Notes: a model not told the origin generated them from the letters alone. DNA of 64,000 nt from Muribaculaceae bacterium (GCA_023666425.1 JAMPCA010000003.1:1-64000), one strand, 5' to 3'; counted from the first letter of the stretch, positions 1-8,898 are shown. A program made the numbers and translations.

Positions 1-101
1 AATTCTTTATCCAAATCCACAACGCCCTTTACGAATCCATTTATAAAAGAATTTATTTTACAAAGTTCTTTAATTGTATATTTTTTATCTAAAATAACCA
101 T
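1..101 (-). CDS. DUF5674-like protein, N-terminal fragment cut by window edge
   Basis: Only the first 33 or so codons lie in the window; the rest is off the left edge. The ATG at 101-99 has a plausible ribosome site (GGAG about nine bases upstream). The stretch FVKGVVDLDKE resembles the start of small DUF5674 proteins, where a similar VKAVVDVEKE segment is followed by an AIGGE motif; that motif would lie outside the window. Function of the family is unknown. It lies downstream of restriction-enzyme debris on the same strand. The family call is from memory and moderate at best. Confidence 0.45.
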   Translation of the reverse strand, partial: MVILDKKYTIKELCKINSFINGFVKGVVDLDKE

Positions 102-134
102 TTCACAATTCTCCAACGATTCCCATAATGTTTT

Positions 135-495
135 TTACTTTGTTTCCGCGACAAAATAAATATGCTTCACTGTCCCTTCATAAAAGGCAATCGCCCAATC
201 GGGGTTCCCTAATTGACGCTTGGAACCACAATGATGGTCAGGTATGTTTCCCTTCCAGTTTCACTGAGGGTTCAATCTGGTTTGTACGCTGGAGCTTCTG
301 GAGATGCTCCAATATGACAGCATCAGAAAGTTCTGGAACAATCCTCTGGTTGCTCTATCCGGTAAAATCCTCTTCCTCCGTCATTGTATGTTGATAATAC
401 CCGCTTCCCCGATCCATCATACAGGCCGGAGTCAGATATGGCTGTCCCGCACATACATCAACCACTGCTTTGGCGGCATCTGCCTGGATCGTCAT
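135..495 (-). pseudogene. Type III restriction endonuclease (Res) remnant, internally deleted
   Basis: Read on the minus strand, two pieces resemble the two ends of a type III restriction subunit. From 495 down to 238 the frame gives AVVDVCAGQPYLTP and, after a stop at 357-355, VPELSDAVILEHLQKLQ and KLEGKH, like the N-terminal part of Res just before its helicase motifs. After a frame change, 209 to 135 gives [11 protein letters not shown] and [11 protein letters not shown], like the C-terminal nuclease part, ending at a stop. The SF2 helicase core (hundreds of residues) is missing. With two stops, a frameshift and the deletion it cannot encode a working nuclease. No mod (methylase) gene is visible. 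Confidence 0.6.
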
Positions 496-580
496 CCGCA
501 ACTAATAATCTGGCAGATTTTATGCACCTTTCTGCCTATTCCAGACGGTAATCTGACAATTCTTTCAATCTCTTATCCAT
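496..580 (-). pseudogene. HEPN-domain gene, N-terminal fragment with nonsense codon
   Basis: An ATG at 580-578 overlaps the end of the neighbouring nucleotidyltransferase gene, the usual arrangement of MNT-HEPN pairs. It reads MDKRLKELSDYRLE, then TAG, then AERCIKSARLLVADD. Intact HEPN proteins in this kind of pair have a YR-x-EQAEEC-x-x-SARLL pattern, so the TAG sits where a glutamine codon (CAG) is expected. About 15 codons later the similarity stops and restriction-enzyme debris begins, so the gene is both nonsense-mutated and truncated. The Rx4-6H RNase motif that would lie near the C-terminus is absent. Confidence 0.6.
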
Positions 581-923
581 ACAGGGCAACCCCTTCCCTC
601 TGGATATTTTTATAAAAAGGCAATACATCTCCACTCTGTTCAAACGTATTCCTGTCACGCAAAAGCAGAGAGATCTCTATATCGTTCTCCAGACCAATCC
701 GGCTGGCAACTCTGCTGACCTGCTTCCTGTAACGGCAGACTTCTTCCTTTTGACAGTTCATAATGATCATAATGTCAATATCCGATTCATTATCAAAATC
801 CCCTCTGGCATAGGAGCCATATAACAGAATCTTATAAATATTTCCTTTCAGCAGCTTCCTTGTTTCTTCCACTATTTCCGCTGTAATAGCATTGATTTCA
901 CTCTCACATTTCTTTTCTAACAT
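573..923 (-). CDS. MNT-type nucleotidyltransferase (antitoxin of a MNT-HEPN pair)
   Basis: A 116-residue minimal nucleotidyltransferase of the DNA polymerase beta superfamily. The hallmark GSYARGDFDNESDID at about residues 36-50 supplies the G-S and the D-x-D metal ligands and looks intact. I chose the ATG at 923-921 because a GGAAAGGAAG ribosome site precedes it; an upstream in-frame ATG at 974 has none. In characterised MNT-HEPN systems this protein AMPylates and so silences the HEPN ribonuclease. Here the downstream HEPN gene is broken, so this may be an orphan antitoxin. The domain call is firm; the present-day role is inference. Confidence 0.85.
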   Translation of the reverse strand: MLEKKCESEINAITAEIVEETRKLLKGNIYKILLYGSYARGDFDNESDIDIMIIMNCQKEEVCRYRKQVSRVASRIGLENDIEISLLLRDRNTFEQSGDVLPFYKNIQREGVALYG

Positions 924-986
924 ATGCCATGCTTCCTTTCCTGAATACTGGACATGATTCTTTCTGAATCTCAAAGCACTTCTCTG

Positions 987-1150
987 TCATTTGTTTTCTT
1001 TATTATCTGTTTCCGGCTTGTCCGGCAAAATCTCTACTACATCCTCAATCCTGCACCCCAGTGCAAGACATATTTTTCTACATAAGATACAGCCATTTTA
1101 AAAACGCATCTGCCACATAAAAACAACATTCCGGGTTTGACCAGATGCTT
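987..1150 (-). pseudogene. Cro/CI-type HTH regulator, broken C-terminal remnant
   Basis: The minus-strand frame ending at the TGA at 989-987 reads KICLALGCRIEDVVEILPDK, which matches the C-terminal end of small Cro/CI-family regulators (pattern KIC-x-AL-x-C-x-x-EDV-x-E). Upstream, the frame is lost near 1105. A neighbouring frame continues with KPGMLFL-like residues that could be the recognition-helix region. No intact start-to-stop frame carries the domain. It lies just upstream of the nucleotidyltransferase gene and may once have been part of the same regulated unit. Confidence 0.4.
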
Positions 1151-1270
1151 ATATTGATGGTGCGAGCCCTCTCCAAGATTTGAGTACATTGTAATACGCA
1201 TGGCACGCATCGTCAACAATCTTATTTCTGCCAAGGCCGAACAACTTTAATTTTTAATACCCCAGCCGGT

Positions 1271-2149
1271 TCATTCATTACCATTCTCCCCTGCCTTTTT
1301 CCGGTGGCGCAGCCGCCAGACAATCAGGCTGACTGCCGCCGCTGTGGCAAGGAGCGCCGAGAGAACCCTGGAGACCGGATAGCCGATGAACGGGAGGAGA
1401 AGCTGGTCTGTGCGCAGCGACTCGATCCAGAAACGGCCGATGCCGTAGCCCAGCAGATAGAAAAGGAATACCTCTCCGTTGAAGCGCTTATGCTTTGTGT
1501 AGAAAATCAACAGAAGAAGAAGCACAAGATTCCAGAGGGATTCATACAGAAAGGTGGGGTGCACCTGAATGTACTCGACGCCGTCCACCACAAGGGCATT
1601 CGACAGCATGGCGTCTGTCACCTCCGAACCCCTGACCGCCGAGAGGGGAAGCTGCATGGCAAGAAAATTGTCCGTGTAGCCGCCAAAGGCCTCCCGGTTG
1701 AAAAAATTCCCCCAGCGGCCGATGACCTGACCCAGAATCAGGCCGAGCACCGCCGTGTCCAGGAGCAGGCCGAAGGAGAGCTTTTTCACTCTTGAGAAAA
1801 CAAATATCGTAAGCACCGCGGCGATGACGCCGCCGTAAATGGCAAGTCCCCCCTCCCGCACCTTTAAGATGCTGACAAGGTCGTTTTTGTACAAATCCCA
1901 GCGGAACGCCACATAGTACAGTCTCGCCCCCACCAGCGCAAACAAAATCGCATACACGGCCAGATCAAAGTAGACGTCGGAATTCTGCCCTGTCCGCTTC
2001 GCCATCCATGCCGCGATGGCGATTCCCGCCATCATGCCGATTGCAATGACAATCCCGTAATAGGCAATGGAAAAATCGCCGATCAGAATGTTTTTCCCCA
2101 CATGCTCCAGATAAATGTGCAGATGCGGAAAGTTGATATTGTAATCCAT
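1271..2149 (-). CDS. lgt: Prolipoprotein diacylglyceryl transferase Lgt
   Basis: Transfers diacylglyceryl from phosphatidylglycerol to the lipobox cysteine of prelipoproteins, the first step of lipoprotein maturation at the membrane. The 292-residue protein has about seven hydrophobic segments, the GGLAIYGGVIAAVLTI stretch around residue 100 and the Lgt signature GQVIGRWGNFFNREAFGG around 140-157. The cluster is the last gene of the plsX-acpP-rnc-smc-ftsY-ilvA-lgt run, 18 bases after ilvA. I see no clear terminator after it. Length and motifs are typical of the family. Confidence 0.96.
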   Translation of the reverse strand: MDYNINFPHLHIYLEHVGKNILIGDFSIAYYGIVIAIGMMAGIAIAAWMAKRTGQNSDVYFDLAVYAILFALVGARLYYVAFRWDLYKNDLVSILKVREGGLAIYGGVIAAVLTIFVFSRVKKLSFGLLLDTAVLGLILGQVIGRWGNFFNREAFGGYTDNFLAMQLPLSAVRGSEVTDAMLSNALVVDGVEYIQVHPTFLYESLWNLVLLLLLIFYTKHKRFNGEVFLFYLLGYGIGRFWIESLRTDQLLLPFIGYPVSRVLSALLATAAAVSLIVWRLRHRKKAGENGNE

Positions 2150-2167
2150 GCTCTCCCCCTCCGGCTC

Positions 2168-3379
2168 CTAGATGACCGTGCGCACCGTCTTCGGCTTGTA
2201 GCCGCTCTGCTCCAGCGCCTTTAGAATCTGCTTTTTGTGCTCCGTACCAAAACACTCTAAGGTAATCCGAAGCTCCACCGCCGCATTCCGGTTGGTGGTC
2301 ACGAACTGGTTGTGCTCCAGCTTGATGACATTGCCCTGCTTTTCCGCAAGCGTCTCAGATACCTTCGCCAGCTCACCCGGCCGGTCGGGAAGCAGCACCG
2401 ATACCGTAAAGATGCGATCCCTGAAAATGAGCCCCTGCTGCACGACAGAGGACATCGTGATCACGTCCATGTTGCCGCCGCTCAATATCGCCACCACGCG
2501 CTTGTCAGACACGTCCAGATGCTTTAATGCCGCCACCGTGAGAAGCCCGGAATTCTCCACGATCATCTTGTGATTCTCCACCATATCCAAAAAGCTCACA
2601 ATCAGCTCGTCGTCCGTGACCGTGAGAATATCGTCCAGATTCTTCTGGATATAGGGAAAAATACTGCTCCCCGGAGTCTTGACCGCGGTGCCGTCTGCAA
2701 TGGTATTCACGTTGGGGAGCGTCGTCACCTTCCCCGCCGCAAAGGACGCCTGCATACAGTTTGCACCCGCCGGTTCCACGCCGATCACCCGGATCTTTGG
2801 ATTGAGGAGTTTTGCCAGGGTGGAGACTCCGGTTGCCAGTCCGCCCCCGCCGATGGGCACTAAAATATATTCCACCAGCGGCAGCTCCTTGAAAATCTCC
2901 ATGGCGATCGTTCCCTGCCCGGTGGCCACCGCCAGATCGTCAAAGGGATGGATAAAGGTATAGCCCTCCTTCTCCGCCAGCTCCATTGCCTTTGCGCAGG
3001 CCTCGTCATACACGTCCCCGTGGAGCACCACCTCCGCGCCGTAGCTCTTCGTCCGGTTCACCTTGATCAAAGGCGTGGTGTTGGGCATCACGATCACTGC
3101 CTTGCAGCCGTAGCACTTTGCCGCATAGGCCACGCCCTGCGCGTGGTTTCCCGCAGAAGCGGTGATAAGCCCCCGCTTACGCTCCTCCTCTGTCAGTGTG
3201 CTGATCTTATAATATGCCCCCCGCACCTTGTACGCTCCGGTAAACTGCATATTCTCCGGCTTTAAGTACACCTTGTTGCCCGTCTGCGCACTCAGAAAAT
3301 CGCTGAATACCAGCTTTGTCTCCAGCGTAACTTCCCGCACCTTCTCGCTTGCTTCCTCAAATCTGTCAAGTGTCAACAT
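2168..3379 (-). CDS. ilvA: Threonine ammonia-lyase (threonine dehydratase)
   Basis: PLP enzyme converting L-threonine to 2-oxobutanoate and ammonia. The 403-residue protein has the fold-type II core, with the Schiff-base lysine in FTGAYKVRGAYYKI (about residues 47-60), the phosphate loop PIGGGGLATG and an ACT-like domain in the last 80 or so residues (VSVLLPDRPGELAKVSE). This single short ACT domain fits the catabolic or short anabolic form rather than the long two-ACT E. coli IlvA, so tdcB-like function is possible. It starts six bases after ftsY ends, with an AAGGAAGGA ribosome site inside the end of ftsY, so the two are probably co-translated. Confidence 0.93.
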   Translation of the reverse strand: MLTLDRFEEASEKVREVTLETKLVFSDFLSAQTGNKVYLKPENMQFTGAYKVRGAYYKISTLTEEERKRGLITASAGNHAQGVAYAAKCYGCKAVIVMPNTTPLIKVNRTKSYGAEVVLHGDVYDEACAKAMELAEKEGYTFIHPFDDLAVATGQGTIAMEIFKELPLVEYILVPIGGGGLATGVSTLAKLLNPKIRVIGVEPAGANCMQASFAAGKVTTLPNVNTIADGTAVKTPGSSIFPYIQKNLDDILTVTDDELIVSFLDMVENHKMIVENSGLLTVAALKHLDVSDKRVVAILSGGNMDVITMSSVVQQGLIFRDRIFTVSVLLPDRPGELAKVSETLAEKQGNVIKLEHNQFVTTNRNAAVELRITLECFGTEHKKQILKALEQSGYKPKTVRTVI

Positions 3380-3384
3380 CTTTT

Positions 3385-4326
3385 CTATCCTTCCTTACTA
3401 AACAATGCATCTACAAATTCGTCGGGGTCAAATTTCTGCAGATCGTCAATTGTCTCTCCCACGCCGATATATTTTACCGGCACGCCAAGCTCCGACTGAA
3501 TCGCTACCGCAATTCCACCCTTTGCCGTACCGTCCATCTTGGTCAGGGCGATGCCGGAAATACTGGCCACATCAGAAAATTCCTTCGCCTGCACCAGCGC
3601 ATTCTGCCCGGTGGTCGCATCCAAAACCACGAGAGTCTCCCGGTAGGCCTCCGGGTATTCCCTCTCCAGGATTCTGTTGATTTTCCCCAGCTCGTTCATC
3701 AGGTTCTTTTTATTGTGGAGCCGTCCTGCGGTGTCCACGAGAAGAACGTCGGCATTTCTCGCTTTTGCCGCCGCCACTGCATCGTACACCACAGAGCCGG
3801 GATCCGCCCCCTCGGCTCCGCCGATCATATCCACACCAGCTCTCTTCGCCCATTCCTTTAGCTGATCGCCTGCGGCCGCCCGGAAGGTATCCGCCCCCGC
3901 AATGACCACCCGTTTTCCCTGCTGGCTCAGCTTTCCTGCCAGCTTTCCGGTAGTCGTGGTCTTTCCCACGCCGTTTACGCCGATCACCAGCACGACCGCC
4001 CGCTCCTCCTCAAAGCGGTAGGCCGTCTCTCCCACCTGCATCTGCTCCTTGATGCTGTCGATCAAAAGCTGCTTACAGTCCGCGGGCTCCCTGATGTGCT
4101 GCTCCTTTACCTTCGCCTGCAGCTCCTCCAGTATATTTTCCGTGGCACGAACGCCCAGGTCTCCCATGATCAGGATTTCCTCCAGCTCCTCGTAAAATTC
4201 ATCGTCAATCTTTGAAAAGCCGGAAAATACTGCATCTATGCCGGATACGATGTTGTCCCTCGTCTTGGTCAGTCCCTCCACCAGCCGGCTGAAAAAGCCT
4301 TTTTTCTTCTTTACCTCTTCCTCCAT
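3385..4326 (-). CDS. ftsY: Signal recognition particle receptor FtsY
   Basis: GTPase docking the ribosome-SRP complex at the membrane. The 313-residue protein is an NG-domain form with only a short basic N-terminus (EEEVKKKKGFFSRLVEGL), as usual in Firmicutes, without the long acidic A domain of E. coli. Visible motifs are G1 GVNGVGKTTTTGKLA, DTFRAAA, the G3 DTAGR and the G4-type TKMDGTAKGG. It directly follows smc (14-base gap), the conserved smc-ftsY arrangement. Confidence 0.97.
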   Translation of the reverse strand: MEEEVKKKKGFFSRLVEGLTKTRDNIVSGIDAVFSGFSKIDDEFYEELEEILIMGDLGVRATENILEELQAKVKEQHIREPADCKQLLIDSIKEQMQVGETAYRFEEERAVVLVIGVNGVGKTTTTGKLAGKLSQQGKRVVIAGADTFRAAAGDQLKEWAKRAGVDMIGGAEGADPGSVVYDAVAAAKARNADVLLVDTAGRLHNKKNLMNELGKINRILEREYPEAYRETLVVLDATTGQNALVQAKEFSDVASISGIALTKMDGTAKGGIAVAIQSELGVPVKYIGVGETIDDLQKFDPDEFVDALFSKEG

Positions 4327-4339
4327 ACCATACTCCTTC

Positions 4340-7300
4340 CTACTCGTCCAGATCGTCCTCGATCAGATTCACAGACACGAGGGTCGATACCCCCTTTTCC
4401 TGCATCGTAATCCCATAGAGACGGTCCGCCGCCGTCATCGTTCCGCGGCGGTGGGTAATGACGATAAACTGGGTGTTCATTGTCAGCTTTTTGAGATAGC
4501 TGGCAAACCTCGTCACGTTCGAATCATCAAGAGCCGCCTCGATCTCGTCCAAAAGGCAAAAAGGCGACGGCTTTAGCGCCTGGATTGCAAAGAGCAGGGC
4601 AATGGCCGTCAGCGCCTTCTCTCCGCCGGACAGCTGCATCATATTCTGCAGCTTCTTTCCCGGTGGCTGCGCAATGATACGGATCCCGCACTCTAATATA
4701 TCTTCGTCCTCCACGAGCTCCAGCGTACCGTGCCCGCCGCCGAAAAGCTGCCTGAAGGAAGCGTCGAATTCCCGCTGGATATCCGCAAACTTTTCCGTAA
4801 ACTGGGTGCGCATTCCCTCGTCCAGCTCCTCAATGAGATGTATCAGGGTCTGCTCCGCCTCCACCAGATCGTCATGCTGGGACTTCATGGAACTGTATCG
4901 CTGGGAAATCTCCTTGTAATCCTCGATGGCGTTGACATTGACGTCCCCAAGCTTCCGAATCTCGTCCTTGATCTCCGCAATCATCTTCTTTAAGGCCGCA
5001 AGATCCCCGTAGGCGGCATTCTTAAGCTCCCGGGCAGCGTGGGGCGTCAGCTCGTACTCCTCCCAGAGATAGTTCGTCAGCTGCTCCGCCGACTCCTGCA
5101 GCTTTTCCCTCTGGTTATTCAGCCTGAAAAGCTCCTTGTCCAGCTCTCCCTGACGCTTCGCAATCTCCTCCTGCCGCTGGAAAAATCCCTTGTGCTCCGC
5201 AGACATGCGCTCCTTTTCTTCCTGCTTTTGCTTAAGCTCTTCCTCCAGCCGCAGACGCGAATCCGCGGATGCGAGAATCGTCTTTTTGATTTCTTCTATA
5301 TCCGCCTGCTTCCTTTGGATATCCTCCTTAGAATGCTTTGCGTTCTCCTGCACCTCTACACTCTCAGCGTCAAACTTTTCAATTTCCCCGTTGATACGGT
5401 CGATATTCTCCTGCGTAAACGCGGCGCTCTGCTTTAGGTTGGCCAGATCAATCGCCATGCGGGAAACCTTCTCGCTGACAGTTCCCGCCAGCTCAGACTG
5501 CTGCGCAATCACCTCACGGTAATGCTTCGCCTCCCCGCCGATGGCCGCCTCTCGTTCCTTCGTGTACGCAATCTCCTCCTGAATCTTCTTTTTATTGCTC
5601 CTGATCTCCTCGATCTGGCTCTCCATGCGGGCGCTCTCCTCCATGAGGCCGGAAAATACCTCCCCGCTCTCATCGTGCTGCTGCCTTGCCCTGTCCACAT
5701 TCATCTGCGCCGTATTCTGCAGGATATACTGCTGCTGCAGCTCCTCCTTCACTCCCGCAAGCTCGTCCGACGCAAGCTCAATGGCGGTGGCAATCTCCTC
5801 TTTGCGTTCCCTCCGCTCCTCAAGACCTGCCTTTAGACCCGCAAGCTTCTTTTCCAGCTCCTCAATCTGGCGGTTTCTGGCCAGAAGGTTGGCGGAATTC
5901 TTAAATGCGCCTCCGGTCATGGAACCGCCGGGACTTAAGTATTCCCCCTCCAGCGTCACGATATGCAGGCTGTAATGGTGCTTTCTCGCCAGCGCAATGG
6001 CATGATCCACCGTATCCACCAAAAGCACCCGGCCGAGAAGATAGGCCACCACCTCCTCATATCTGCTGTCGCATTTCACGAGCCTGTTCGCCATACCGAT
6101 CACGCCCACATCTCCAAGAGCCGCCTCATTTTTGGGATTTGCCCTGGCGGTAACGCTGGTGAGCGGCAAAAAGGTCGCACGCCCCAGACGGTTCTCTTTC
6201 AGGAACGCAATCATTTTCTTGGCGGTATCCTCGTCCTCAGTGACAATGTTCTGGATATTGCCGCTTAGAGCGGTCTCAATGGCCGTCTCGTACTTCTTTT
6301 CCACCTGGATTAAGTCGGAAACAACGCCCAGGATGCCCGGATACTTTGCCTTCTGCTCCATAATCCGCCGGATGCTGTTGCCATATCCGTCGTAACGCTC
6401 TGCAATGTTTTTGAGGGATTCCAGACGGGAATGCTGCTTAAGATAATCCGCCTGCTCTTCCTCCAAAAGGCGGCTGTTCTCATGCCCCTTATAACGCCAC
6501 TCCTTCTCCCTGGCCTCCAGTTCCCGCTCCACATCCTGCAGCTTTTCGATACGGCCGTTGACCTCCTCCAGTTCCTTCTCGCAGGCCTCCAGTGCGGCCA
6601 CCAGATCTGCCTCCTGCGTCTTTCTGTCCAGAAGCCGCTTGCTAAGCTCCGCCTTGCGGATATTCATCTGCTCCAGCATGGTGTCACAGCGCTGCTGGCC
6701 GGACTGGGTCTGTGCCTTATTATTCAAAAGCTCCAAAAGCTCCCTGCGCCCCTGCTCAAGCTCCTCGTTACAGTGGGCGATCTGATCCTGAATCGCTGTA
6801 AGCTCATCCCTTGCAGCGCTTTCCTTCCCTGTCAGATCCGCAAGCGCCGCGTCCTCCCTGGCCTTTTTCTCATCATAGGCGCTTCTTGCGGCAAGACGCT
6901 GCTCCTTCTCCAGGGCAATGGCGGCAAGTCTGCTCTTCATATGCTCGTCTGACATCTCCGCCGTATGTATCTGCTCTGTCAGAATCCGGATCTGGCTCTC
7001 CAGCTTCTCCCGCATCACCGAGGTGGCGCCCAGCTCCTCCCGGATATTCTCGATGCTTACATCCATTTCCGCGATTGCTTTTTCCCGCTCCCCGTACTCG
7101 GCCTTTATTTTCTCATAGGCGGCACTGGTCTCGCCAAGCTCCGCCTCCGCAAGCCGGTACTTCTCCTCCTGCTCCTTTGTGTCCTTCCCGATTCTGTCGG
7201 ACTCAAGCAGAAACATATTGACGTCGTAATCCTTTAGCTCACTCTTCTTTTTCAGGTAGGTCTTTGCCTTTTCAGACTGCTGCGCTAACGGTCCTACCTG

Positions 7301-7900
7301 CCGTTCCAGCTCCGCCAGGATATCACTCACGCGCACCAGATTCTCCCGCTCGCTGTCCAGTTTTTTCTGGGCGGTCACCTTGCGCTTTTTAAATTTTACA
7401 ATGCCCGCGGCCTCATCAAAGAGCTCCCTGCGCTCCTCCGGCTTACCGCTTAGGATCCTGTCAATCTGTCCCTGCCCGATAATGGAGTATCCCTCTTTCC
7501 CGATACCGGTGTCATAGAAAAGCTCCGCCACCTCCTTGAGGCGGCAGGGGCTCCCGTTGATCAGATACTCGCTCTCACCGGAGCGGTACAGTCGCCGCGC
7601 CACCGTGACCTCCCCGTAGTCGATATCCAGCTGGTGATCCGCATTGTCGAGCGTGATGGCCACATAGGCATAGCTTAAGGGCTTGCGGTTCTCCGTGCCC
7701 GCAAAAATGACGTCCTGCATGGAGGCTCCGCGGAGCTGCTTCACCGACTGCTCTCCCAGCACCCAGCGCACCGCATCCGCCACATTGCTCTTGCCGCTGC
7801 CGTTGGGACCCACGATGCCCGTAATTCCATTATGAAAATCAAAAACGATCTTGTTGGCAAAGGATTTGAATCCGTGTACCTCGATACTCTTTAAATACAT
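4340..7900 (-). CDS. smc: Chromosome segregation ATPase SMC
   Basis: Condensin-type protein for chromosome compaction and segregation, acting with ScpA and ScpB (not in this window). The 1186-residue protein has an N-terminal Walker A GPNGSGKSN near residue 32, two long heptad-rich coiled coils, a central hinge near 510-670 (GYGNSIRRIM, then LLVDTVDHAI and LSPGGSMTGGAF), and a C-terminal head with the ABC signature LSGGEKALTAIALLFA followed by Walker B CLLDEIEAALDDSN. Length is typical for bacterial SMC. It starts three bases after rnc ends, as in many Firmicutes. Confidence 0.98.
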   Translation of the reverse strand: MYLKSIEVHGFKSFANKIVFDFHNGITGIVGPNGSGKSNVADAVRWVLGEQSVKQLRGASMQDVIFAGTENRKPLSYAYVAITLDNADHQLDIDYGEVTVARRLYRSGESEYLINGSPCRLKEVAELFYDTGIGKEGYSIIGQGQIDRILSGKPEERRELFDEAAGIVKFKKRKVTAQKKLDSERENLVRVSDILAELERQVGPLAQQSEKAKTYLKKKSELKDYDVNMFLLESDRIGKDTKEQEEKYRLAEAELGETSAAYEKIKAEYGEREKAIAEMDVSIENIREELGATSVMREKLESQIRILTEQIHTAEMSDEHMKSRLAAIALEKEQRLAARSAYDEKKAREDAALADLTGKESAARDELTAIQDQIAHCNEELEQGRRELLELLNNKAQTQSGQQRCDTMLEQMNIRKAELSKRLLDRKTQEADLVAALEACEKELEEVNGRIEKLQDVERELEAREKEWRYKGHENSRLLEEEQADYLKQHSRLESLKNIAERYDGYGNSIRRIMEQKAKYPGILGVVSDLIQVEKKYETAIETALSGNIQNIVTEDEDTAKKMIAFLKENRLGRATFLPLTSVTARANPKNEAALGDVGVIGMANRLVKCDSRYEEVVAYLLGRVLLVDTVDHAIALARKHHYSLHIVTLEGEYLSPGGSMTGGAFKNSANLLARNRQIEELEKKLAGLKAGLEERRERKEEIATAIELASDELAGVKEELQQQYILQNTAQMNVDRARQQHDESGEVFSGLMEESARMESQIEEIRSNKKKIQEEIAYTKEREAAIGGEAKHYREVIAQQSELAGTVSEKVSRMAIDLANLKQSAAFTQENIDRINGEIEKFDAESVEVQENAKHSKEDIQRKQADIEEIKKTILASADSRLRLEEELKQKQEEKERMSAEHKGFFQRQEEIAKRQGELDKELFRLNNQREKLQESAEQLTNYLWEEYELTPHAARELKNAAYGDLAALKKMIAEIKDEIRKLGDVNVNAIEDYKEISQRYSSMKSQHDDLVEAEQTLIHLIEELDEGMRTQFTEKFADIQREFDASFRQLFGGGHGTLELVEDEDILECGIRIIAQPPGKKLQNMMQLSGGEKALTAIALLFAIQALKPSPFCLLDEIEAALDDSNVTRFASYLKKLTMNTQFIVITHRRGTMTAADRLYGITMQEKGVSTLVSVNLIEDDLDE

Positions 7901-7903
7901 ATC

Positions 7904-8599
7904 TTATTCTATGCTCCGTTTTTCTTTCTGCAGCTGCAGAAGCGCATGGTAAGCCGCCTGCTGCTCTGCTCCCTTCTTGCTGTGACCGCTTCCCTCTCCC
8001 ACACAGCGGTCGTCCACATACACTTCCACCGTAAAGCTCTTGTCATGGTCAGGACCGGATTCCCCGGTCAGCACATAACGAAGGCTTTCGTGCCCGCTCT
8101 GCACGACCTCCTGCAGAGTAGTCTTGCTATCATAAAAGAGCTGTTTGTGTTCAATGTCCGTCAGAATATATTTTAACACAAATTCTTTTGCATTAGCAAA
8201 ACCACCGTCCAGATAGATGGCGCCAATCACCGCCTCTAAGGCATCTGACAAAATAGAGTCCCGCGACCGTCCCCCGGTGTGATCCTCCCCCCTGCCGAGA
8301 AGCAGATACCGTCCCAGATCCATCTGTCTCGTACACTGCGCCAGCGTAGGCTCGCAGACAATGCTTGCCCGCAGCTTCGTCAGCTCTCCCTCGGGAAGCT
8401 GTGGATAATTACAATACAAAAAATCGCTGCATATAATCTCCAGCACCGCATCCCCCAAAAACTCCAGCCGCTCGTTGTCGGAGAGCTTTTTCATATGTCT
8501 CTCATGGGCGTAGGAGCTGTGTGTCAGCGCCTGCCGCAAAAGCCCCTCGCTCTGAAAGCGGTAGCCGATTACCTCCTGAAATTCCTTAATACTCTGCAT
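7904..8599 (-). CDS. rnc: Ribonuclease III
   Basis: Double-strand-specific endoribonuclease for rRNA processing and dsRNA turnover. It has the signature NERLEFLGDAVLE in the N-terminal endonuclease domain, the second acidic cluster SDALEAVIGAIYLD, and a C-terminal dsRNA-binding domain (TTLQEVVQ to KKGAEQQAAYHALLQL). I place the start at the ATG at 8599-8597 (231 residues) because AGAGGAG lies five bases before it; the in-frame ATG six codons upstream has no ribosome site. Preceded by acpP with a 65-base gap that contains a strong hairpin. Confidence 0.96.
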   Translation of the reverse strand: MQSIKEFQEVIGYRFQSEGLLRQALTHSSYAHERHMKKLSDNERLEFLGDAVLEIICSDFLYCNYPQLPEGELTKLRASIVCEPTLAQCTRQMDLGRYLLLGRGEDHTGGRSRDSILSDALEAVIGAIYLDGGFANAKEFVLKYILTDIEHKQLFYDSKTTLQEVVQSGHESLRYVLTGESGPDHDKSFTVEVYVDDRCVGEGSGHSKKGAEQQAAYHALLQLQKEKRSIE

Positions 8600-8627
8600 A
8601 CTGTCTCCTCTGTGCATTATCAGACGA

Positions 8628-8656
8628 AGAAGGAGCCCGTCCCCCGGACTCCTTCT
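8628..8656 (-). other. Stem-loop between acpP and rnc
   Basis: On the minus strand an eight-base perfect stem, AGAAGGAG paired with CTCCTTCT, encloses a 13-base G-rich loop whose ends (TCC/GGA) can pair further. It is not followed by a T-run, so it is not a standard terminator. It lies in the leader of rnc, about 30 bases before the start codon. It could be an mRNA processing or attenuation structure. Confidence 0.55.
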
Positions 8657-8664
8657 CCTATTTG

Positions 8665-8898
8665 TTAATTGTTGACTGCGTTCTTGATCTGCTCCACTGC
8701 GTCGGCCACAGTGACGATCTTTTCCGCCTGCTCATTCGGAATCTCGATATCAAATTCTTCCTCAAGGCCCATGATAATCTGAAATACATCCAGCGAATCC
8801 GCGCCGAGATCATCAATAAAGGTCGTCTCCATCGAGATCTCATTCTCGTCTACATTCAACACTTCAACAATAATTTTCTTTAACTTTTCAAACTCCAT
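8665..8898 (-). CDS. acpP: Acyl carrier protein
   Basis: Carries fatty-acyl chains on a 4'-phosphopantetheine arm. The 77-residue acidic helical protein has the attachment motif GADSLDVFQ, with the modified serine at about residue 37. The ATG at 8898-8896 is preceded by GGAAGAAAG, and the reading frame overlaps the end of plsX by 11 bases, so translation is probably coupled. Frames extending upstream of this ATG overlap plsX and are not ACP-like. The plsX-acpP-rnc order is common in Firmicutes, sometimes with fabD or fabG genes that are absent here. Confidence 0.96.
   Translation of the reverse strand: MEFEKLKKIIVEVLNVDENEISMETTFIDDLGADSLDVFQIIMGLEEEFDIEIPNEQAEKIVTVADAVEQIKNAVNN

Noticed and set aside
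128-615. Two plus-strand frames of 88 and 103 codons at the left edge
   Set aside because: The minus strand of the same stretch carries recognisable HEPN and type III restriction remnants; the plus frames have no ribosome sites or domains.
1037-1234. A 65-codon minus-strand frame
   Set aside because: A different frame of the same strand matches the C-terminus of a Cro/CI regulator, so this frame is part of the broken gene rather than a gene of its own.
4238-7237. Many long plus-strand frames opposite smc
   Set aside because: They are antisense to a complete SMC protein; GC-rich codon bias creates such open frames.
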